A DNA stretch of 64,000 nucleotides from Vibrio sp. Isolate34. GTDB lineage: Bacteria; Pseudomonadota; Gammaproteobacteria; Enterobacterales; Vibrionaceae. Position numbers and translations under genes: made by a program. Shown here in pieces: positions 61,649 through 64,000 of the stretch. The notes beneath the pieces are model-generated. The model did not search any database. It was not told the DNA's origin and was given only the letters and a program-made list of their open reading frames with translations. Numbering within the stretch: the stretch's first letter is position 1; each line of letters begins with the position of its first letter. The DNA lies in NCBI RefSeq assembly GCF_022397915.1, contig NZ_JAKEUO010000011.1, forward strand, positions 124,001 to 188,000, written 5' to 3'.

Positions 61649-62361
61649 TCAACCACAAGATCTTTGAAACGCCAGAGCTAGTTGTTGAAAACCTAGCAAA
61701 CGAAATGAAAGCGTACAGCGAGCAGGGTAAACCTGTTCACATTTCACTGTCTGGCGGTAGCACACCCAAAATGCTTTTCAAACTGCTGGCGCAAGCGCCA
61801 TACGCAGAAGGCATTCAGTGGAACAACCTTCATTTTTGGTGGGGCGACGAGCGTTGCGTTGCACCAGACGACGCTGAAAGCAACTTCGGTGAAGCGAATG
61901 CATTGTTGTTTACTCAAGTAAACCTTCCTGCTGAAAACATCCACCGCATCCGTGGTGAAGATGAACCTAAAGCAGAAGCAGAGCGTTTCGCAAAAGAGAT
62001 GGCAGACGTAATCCCAACAGAAAACGGCACGCCAGTTTTCGATTGGATTCTGCTAGGTGTTGGCGCAGACGGCCACACAGCTTCACTATTCCCGGGTGCA
62101 ACCAACTACCAAGATGAGAACCTGTCTGTACTGGCTTCTCACCCTGAGTCTGGTCAAATCCGTGTTTCTAAAACTGCAAAAGTTTTAGAAGCAGCAAAAC
62201 GAATCAGCTACCTAGTACTCGGTGCAGGCAAAGTTGAGATCGTTAAAGAAATTCATACTACTCCTGCTTCAGAGTTGCCTTACCCGGCAGCAAAAATCCA
62301 GTCTAAAACTGGCGAGACAGAGTGGTTCCTAGATTCAAATGCAGCAAGTGCTATCGCATAA
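61645..62361 (+). CDS. pgl: 6-phosphogluconolactonase (DevB type)
   Basis: 238 residues; ATG at 61645 shares bases with the zwf stop, while a longer frame starts inside zwf. Motifs: [11 protein letters not shown] (phosphate site), [18 protein letters not shown] and [14 protein letters not shown]. It hydrolyses the lactone made by Zwf to 6-phosphogluconate. Position between zwf and gnd confirms the role. Confidence 0.95.
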   Translation: MINHKIFETPELVVENLANEMKAYSEQGKPVHISLSGGSTPKMLFKLLAQAPYAEGIQWNNLHFWWGDERCVAPDDAESNFGEANALLFTQVNLPAENIHRIRGEDEPKAEAERFAKEMADVIPTENGTPVFDWILLGVGADGHTASLFPGATNYQDENLSVLASHPESGQIRVSKTAKVLEAAKRISYLVLGAGKVEIVKEIHTTPASELPYPAAKIQSKTGETEWFLDSNAASAIA

Positions 62362-62390
62362 GTGCGAATAGCCGCAAGGAGATATAAATA

Positions 62391-63839
62391 ATGAAAGGTG
62401 ATATCGGTGTAATTGGCCTAGCAGTAATGGGTCAGAACCTTATCCTAAACATGAACGACCACGGCTTCAAAGTTGTGGCTCACAACCGTACTGCTGCGAA
62501 AGTAGACGAGTTCCTAGAAGGCCCAGCTAAAGGTACTAACATTGTTGGTGCTTACTCTCTAGAAGAGCTAGTTGAGAAGCTAGAAGCGCCACGTAAAGTG
62601 ATGCTTATGGTTCGTGCTGGTGACGTTGTAGACACGTTCATCGAAAACCTAATCCCACTTCTAGACGAAGGCGACATCATCATCGATGGTGGTAACACTA
62701 ACTACCCAGACACTAACCGTCGTGTAGCGCATTGTCGTGAGAAAGGCATCCACTTCATCGGTACTGGTGTATCTGGTGGTGAAGAAGGTGCTCGTTTCGG
62801 TCCTTCAATCATGCCAGGCGGCGCAGCTGAAGCTTGGGAAGCGGTTAAGCCAATCTTCCAAGGTATCTCTGCAAAAACTGACGCTGGCGAGCCTTGTTGT
62901 GACTGGGTTGGTAACGACGGTGCTGGCCACTTCGTTAAGATGGTACACAACGGCATCGAATACGGCGACATGCAGCTTATCACTGAAGCATACCAGTTCA
63001 TGAAAGATGGCCTAGGTATGTCTGCTGACGAGATGCAAGCAGTATTCGCTGATTGGAACAAGACTGAGCTAGACAGCTACCTAGTTGAAATTACGGCTGA
63101 CATCCTTGGCTACAAAGATGAAGACGGTGAAGCGCTAGTTGAGAAGATCCTAGATACTGCAGGCCAAAAAGGTACGGGTAAGTGGACGGGCATCAACGCT
63201 CTAGACTTAGGTATCCCACTAACTCTAATCTCTGAGTCTGTATTCTCTCGTTGCCTGTCTGCTCTTAAAGACCAACGTGTTGAAGCTGAAGCTTTGTTTG
63301 AGAAAACAATCACTCCAGTTGAAGGTGATAAGCAAGAGTGGGTTGATGCACTACGTCAAGCTCTACTGGCTTCTAAGATCATCTCTTACGCTCAAGGTTT
63401 CATGCTAATGCGTGAAGCATCAAACGAAAACGGCTGGGACCTAAACTACGGTAACGTAGCACTAATGTGGCGTGGTGGTTGTATCATCCGTTCTGCATTC
63501 CTAGGCAACATCCGCGATGCGTACGAAGCAAACCCAGACATCGCGTTCCTCGGTTCTGATGAGTACTTCAAAAACATTCTACAAGGCAGCCTAGTAGCAT
63601 GGCGTAAAGTAGCAGCGAAATCTCTAGAGTCTGGTATCCCAATGCCATGTACGATTTCTGCGCTATCTTTCCTAGACGGTTACACAACGGCACGTCTACC
63701 AGCTAACCTGCTTCAAGCTCAACGTGACTACTTCGGTGCTCACACTTACGAGCGTACTGACCGTCCACGTGGTGAATTCTTCCACACAAACTGGACTGGT
63801 ACAGGCGGCGACACTGCTTCTACAACTTACGACGTATAA
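62391..63839 (+). CDS. gnd: 6-phosphogluconate dehydrogenase, decarboxylating
   Basis: 482 residues, the normal bacterial long form. NADP-binding GVIGLAVMGQNLILN at the start, IIDGGNTNYPDT, the substrate motif GTGVSGGEEGARFGPSIMPGG, the catalytic Lys in HFVKMVHNGIEYGDMQ, and AQRDYFGAHTYER at the end. It makes ribulose-5-phosphate, CO2 and NADPH. AAGGAGA precedes the ATG, 29 bases after pgl. Confidence 0.98.
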   Translation: MKGDIGVIGLAVMGQNLILNMNDHGFKVVAHNRTAAKVDEFLEGPAKGTNIVGAYSLEELVEKLEAPRKVMLMVRAGDVVDTFIENLIPLLDEGDIIIDGGNTNYPDTNRRVAHCREKGIHFIGTGVSGGEEGARFGPSIMPGGAAEAWEAVKPIFQGISAKTDAGEPCCDWVGNDGAGHFVKMVHNGIEYGDMQLITEAYQFMKDGLGMSADEMQAVFADWNKTELDSYLVEITADILGYKDEDGEALVEKILDTAGQKGTGKWTGINALDLGIPLTLISESVFSRCLSALKDQRVEAEALFEKTITPVEGDKQEWVDALRQALLASKIISYAQGFMLMREASNENGWDLNYGNVALMWRGGCIIRSAFLGNIRDAYEANPDIAFLGSDEYFKNILQGSLVAWRKVAAKSLESGIPMPCTISALSFLDGYTTARLPANLLQAQRDYFGAHTYERTDRPRGEFFHTNWTGTGGDTASTTYDV

Positions 63840-63894
63840 TCGTTAGTTAGAATCAGTAAAGAACGTGTTTGTTCTTTAAGCTGTAAATAGAAAG

Positions 63895-63923
63895 AAGGAT
63901 GCTGCTAATGGGCATCCTTTTTT
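63895..63923 (+). terminator. terminator of the zwf-pgl-gnd operon
   Basis: AAGGATGC-TGCTAATGG-GCATCCTT followed by TTTT. A smaller hairpin AAAGAAC/GTTCTTT precedes it. Confidence 0.87.
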
Positions 63924-64000
63924 ATTGGTTCGCGTTTTTTAATCAGTTACTACGTAGCATCTTTATTGCTTTTTAACTCATTTTCATAGCGTTACCTTTA

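Overview
The window looks like part of the second chromosome of a marine Vibrio, most likely of the Splendidus clade. The clues are inference from content: an alginate-use locus, a near full-length aerolysin homologue, tryptophanase with a TnaC-type leader, an integron-type attC site resembling the V. cholerae repeat, a tandem glycine riboswitch in front of an alanine/glycine symporter, and zwf-pgl-gnd as one operon (as on V. cholerae chromosome II). Base composition is moderate and AT-rich between genes. No rRNA, tRNA or CRISPR array was seen.

Layout. 1-818: end of a MATE efflux gene running off the left edge. 975-12934: alginate/oligouronide region with two paralogous FadR-type GntR regulators, a short-chain dehydrogenase (probable uronate reductase), a cNMP/CBS/DUF294 protein with a DnaQ-like exonuclease, a KdgM-type porin, a YPNG-repeat periplasmic protein, an SSS-family Na+ symporter and a PL6 lyase lipoprotein. 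The lyase would cut polymer, the porin and symporter would import products, and the reductase would feed them into metabolism under the GntR proteins. Between porin and repeat protein lies a structured, gene-free stretch ending in a strong terminator, the best candidate here for an undescribed small RNA. 13118-18936: MsrA, two overlapping GTPase genes, then tnaC-tnaA.

19057-32757: accessory region. It holds a frameshifted small gene, an attC site behind an orphan membrane protein, a divergent PanB-like protein, an unknown helical protein, a DASS transporter with a cNMP-domain histidine kinase and a receiver-only regulator, and a run of small plus-strand genes (DUF3626, OGFr-like, cold-shock/excalibur fusion, two GNATs, CYTH, TPR, orphans). 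A 96-bp direct repeat brackets the transporter-kinase-receiver module, and four copies of a short hairpin motif related to the attC site sit behind genes, so the region has been rearranged and partly built from cassette-like pieces.

32856-42097: folate-independent methionine synthase pair mesD-mesX with a MetR-type site, a TauE/SafE exporter, a DUF457 hydrolase, an ECF sigma/anti-sigma/DUF3455 set, an M32 carboxypeptidase and a LysE exporter. 42259-45547: aerolysin with a ToxR-like/partner gene pair. 45955-50771: two AGCS symporters around two envelope-protein genes; only the first has a glycine riboswitch. 51354-56210: a TolC/HlyD/ABC-2/ABC-2 export operon without an ATPase gene. 57287-59703: a DcuS/DcuR-type two-component pair. 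60146-63839: zwf-pgl-gnd, the oxidative pentose phosphate pathway, with an FNR-like site upstream.

Several genes (1895, 3014, 13118, 25647, 42259) are followed directly after the stop codon by imperfect short tandem repeats, a recurring pattern that annotation does not explain.
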